Source: CAZABP01 sp964483245 (GTDB lineage Bacteria; Planctomycetota; UBA1135; UBA2386). From it: DNA of 25,191 bases. The notes under the pieces are model-generated. The model made no database searches. It was not told the DNA's origin and saw only the letters and a program-made list of their open reading frames with translations. Each line of letters starts with the position of its first letter. The stretch's first letter is position 1. The DNA lies in NCBI GenBank assembly GCA_964483245.1, contig CAZABP010000061.1, positions 1 through 25,191 on the forward strand, written 5' to 3'. The position numbers and the translations under genes are program-made. This document shows, one piece after another, positions 23,981 through 25,191 of this stretch.

Positions 23981-24355
23981 GTGGTCGAAGGGCAGTTCGA
24001 AGCGCAACTCCTCGGCATGAGCCCGACCGCAAAGATCGGATTCGGCGCGGCGCTTGCGCTCGTCTGCGGCATCGCCACGGTCGGGTTGTGGGAGGCCGGT
24101 TGGTTCTGGGGACTCACCCTGTTCGGCTTCTGCGGCGGGCTCGCCTCGCTCGGCATCGGTTGGCGCGAGCGCCAGCGCGAGCAGGCGTTCACCGCCGAAC
24201 TCGCCCGCGCCAAAGCCGAGTGGTCTTCTCTCGAGCGCGACCTGCGCGCTGCACGGCTTTCTGGCGGAAGCCCGACCCGCATCCTGCAGCAGCGCGGCTA
24301 CCGCGAATACCACATCCGGCGCTGGATCTTGCGCGAGTTGCAGCTCGAGCCGTGA
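23981..24355 (+). CDS. Small membrane protein with helical tail
   Basis: The product has 124 residues from the GTG at 23981, seven bases after the GNAT stop; an AGGA lies 11 bases ahead. Two hydrophobic helices, about residues 17-36 and 40-59, form a hairpin in the membrane. The tail WRERQREQAFTAELARAKAEWSSLERDLRAARL is predicted to be a charged helix or short coiled coil. The last 30 residues (GSPTRILQQRGYREYHIRRWILRELQLEP) are basic and helical. No family is recognised; the lay-out resembles small scaffold or regulatory membrane proteins. An internal ATG at 24017 (MSPTAKIGF) is an alternative start. Confidence 0.6.
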   Translation: MVEGQFEAQLLGMSPTAKIGFGAALALVCGIATVGLWEAGWFWGLTLFGFCGGLASLGIGWRERQREQAFTAELARAKAEWSSLERDLRAARLSGGSPTRILQQRGYREYHIRRWILRELQLEP

Positions 24356-24358
24356 CCA

Positions 24359-24910
24359 ATGGACCAGAGACTCCCCATGCAACCTGATGGCCGACCACCT
24401 CCGCGCGTCTACCCGGAGCTGACGCCTCAGCTCGGCGATGCGTGGCGCGCCGTGATGCCGAGCCACTGCGGTCGTCTCGAGTATCGACCATGCAGCGTGC
24501 ATCTCGCGGACGGCAGCACCGAGGACTGCGTCTATGTCATGCATGCGCAGATGTACATCTCGCAGTGGGGTGTCTGGCCGGATCAGGACAGTTGGAAGCA
24601 GAACGTTCCGATCGAGCGGGTCGTGTCTCTACGCGAGAGCCCGTACCGCCTGCCTGCCCACATCGCAGACCAAATCTATGGCTTCGGCGAGACCGGCATG
24701 GGTTACATCGCCTTCACGCTCATCTTCGCAGACGGAACGACAGCGAAATACGCGCCGGGCGATGCGGTCGACTTCGTGGAACTGCCAGAGGGCAAGAGTG
24801 CTTCGGAGATCGTGTCCGTCGAGCCACATGGAGGCGGCCCCGTGTGCCCCACGAACCGAGGCATCCGCTACGCGTGGTGTCTGTTCGGTCGCGCAGACGA
24901 CGTCCGGTGA
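24359..24910 (+). CDS. Hypothetical protein, lower-GC gene
   Basis: The product has 183 residues (or 177 from the ATG at 24377). It is a single soluble domain with no signal or TM segment. Distinct blocks are VYVMHAQMYISQWGVWPDQDSW, an ESPYRLPAHIADQIYGFGETGMGY middle, FTLIFADGTTAKYAPGDAVDFVELPEG and an EPHGGGP turn. Similar proteins occur, as far as I recall, as scattered accessory genes across bacteria, including in mobile contexts; no function is known to me. GC content is visibly lower than in the neighbouring genes (more A/T at third positions: tct, cat, gaa, aaa), which suggests more recent acquisition. It lies three bases after the small membrane protein and ends at a strong hairpin. 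Confidence 0.72.
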   Translation: MDQRLPMQPDGRPPPRVYPELTPQLGDAWRAVMPSHCGRLEYRPCSVHLADGSTEDCVYVMHAQMYISQWGVWPDQDSWKQNVPIERVVSLRESPYRLPAHIADQIYGFGETGMGYIAFTLIFADGTTAKYAPGDAVDFVELPEGKSASEIVSVEPHGGGPVCPTNRGIRYAWCLFGRADDVR

Positions 24911-24941
24911 TGCGTAGCGGTCGCGGGTAGACCGCTGCGCA
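24911..24941. terminator. Strong hairpin after the lower-GC gene
   Basis: TGCGTAGCGGTC (24911-24922) pairs with GACCGCTGCGCA (24930-24941) over 12 positions with one T-G wobble and a seven-base loop. It begins at the base after the stop codon, as for an intrinsic terminator, but no T-run follows. Confidence 0.55.
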
Positions 24942-25030
24942 GGTGTCTCCTTGGAAACTGGTCATACGTCCCGTCGGTGAACGTCGCCGCCGCAGCGGCG
25001 CCAAGTCCGCCGGTTTCGCGGCGTTGTGGT

Positions 25031-25045
25031 CGCCGCGTCGCGGCG
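25031..25045. repeat. Perfect inverted repeat CGCCGCG-T-CGCGGCG
   Basis: Seven-base arms flank a single T. It lies in the non-coding stretch between the hairpin at 24911 and the GNAT fragment. It may be a binding site or part of the junction that brought the fragment here; in GC-rich DNA, chance is also possible. Confidence 0.35.
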
Positions 25046-25070
25046 GTGAGAGAACTGACGCCCGGCGTAC

Positions 25071-25191
25071 CGTTCGCCGACTACGTCGCCGGCCCGTTGC
25101 ACGAGTTCACGCGGCGTCCGCCCGCGCGCCAGCGCATCACGAGCTCGCCGGCTGCATCGCGATCGTGCGCGCCGATCCGCAGACCGCGCAG
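25071..25191 (+). pseudogene. Broken partial copy of the GNAT gene, cut by window edge
   Basis: Bases 25071-25191 match 23552-23691 of the GNAT gene. Five substitutions are visible, three of them silent (Pro, Arg and Thr codons), and 19 bases are missing around 25138, which shifts the frame. Before the deletion the copy reads PFADYVAGPLHEFTRRPPARQRI; after it the GNAT frame is lost. An in-frame GTG at 25046 gives a short lead-in (MRELTPGV) unlike the parent gene. The match continues to the last base, so the copy extends beyond the window. It may be a decayed tandem duplicate or the tail of a diverged paralogue. Confidence 0.85.

Noticed and set aside
22291..24282. 663-codon open frame on the minus strand
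   Set aside because: It is antisense to the lipoprotein, GNAT and small membrane protein genes, all of which have clear motifs on the plus strand.
24911..25060. Integron attC site near the lower-GC gene
   Set aside because: The hairpins do not show the paired GTTRRRY/RYYYAAC core sites, and no integrase is present.

Overview
The window is very GC-rich (roughly 70% by eye) and almost fully coding, with tight operons, many GTG starts and frequent 1-4 nt stop/start overlaps (ATGA, GTGA, TGATG). Gene content suggests an uncultured, high-GC Gram-negative-type bacterium, with Planctomycetota as the best guess. Reasons: three predicted lipoproteins plus a LolCDE-like machinery, a DUF58/BatA-type von Willebrand locus, an unusually long ribosomal protein L3, and large secreted proteins without recognised relatives. 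This assignment is inference; no rRNA is present to settle it.

Layout. (1) 1-6732, minus strand: one compact operon reading lysS > LolC/E-type permease > LolD-type ATPase > second LolC/E-type permease > LURP-one-like protein > zinc-ribbon membrane protein > lipoprotein > start of a secreted protein cut by the window edge. (2) 6840-8683, plus strand: two exported or membrane proteins of unknown role. (3) 8719-9441, minus: trmB, converging on the previous gene through a hairpin that contains both stop codons. (4) 9476-16445, plus: an RND/MMPL exporter overlapping a 1165-residue lipoprotein, then a CNNM/CorC protein that appears to lack a normal start codon. (5) 16480-19831, plus: a Pro-rich membrane protein, a DUF58 protein and a BatA-like VWA membrane protein; no MoxR ATPase lies in the window. 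(6) 19981-22183, plus: rplC with its own promoter, away from the S10 cluster, a 49-residue very basic protein, and a BaiN/HI0933-type flavoprotein. (7) 22164-22308: three related palindromic repeats that overlap the flavoprotein stop codon and the start of the next lipoprotein gene. (8) 22300-25191, plus: a DUF4185-like lipoprotein, a GNAT acetyltransferase, a small membrane protein, a lower-GC hypothetical gene ending in a strong hairpin, and a broken partial copy of the GNAT gene at the right edge.

How it fits together. The left operon links tRNA charging to an envelope lipoprotein-sorting ABC transporter, and several genes in the window (starts near 898, 11587 and 22300) encode predicted lipoproteins that could be its clients. 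The RND exporter and the large lipoprotein are translationally coupled and probably act together at the envelope. The DUF58/BatA set resembles envelope stress or maturation loci. The right end looks accessory: repeats, a lower-GC gene and a decayed gene duplicate.

No complete undescribed defence or mobile system was found. The strongest unusual signals are the covarying palindromic repeats, the symmetric divergent promoter at trmB, the hairpin with embedded stop codons, the apparent ATC start codon and the duplicated GNAT fragment. No tRNA, rRNA, CRISPR array or transposase gene was seen.
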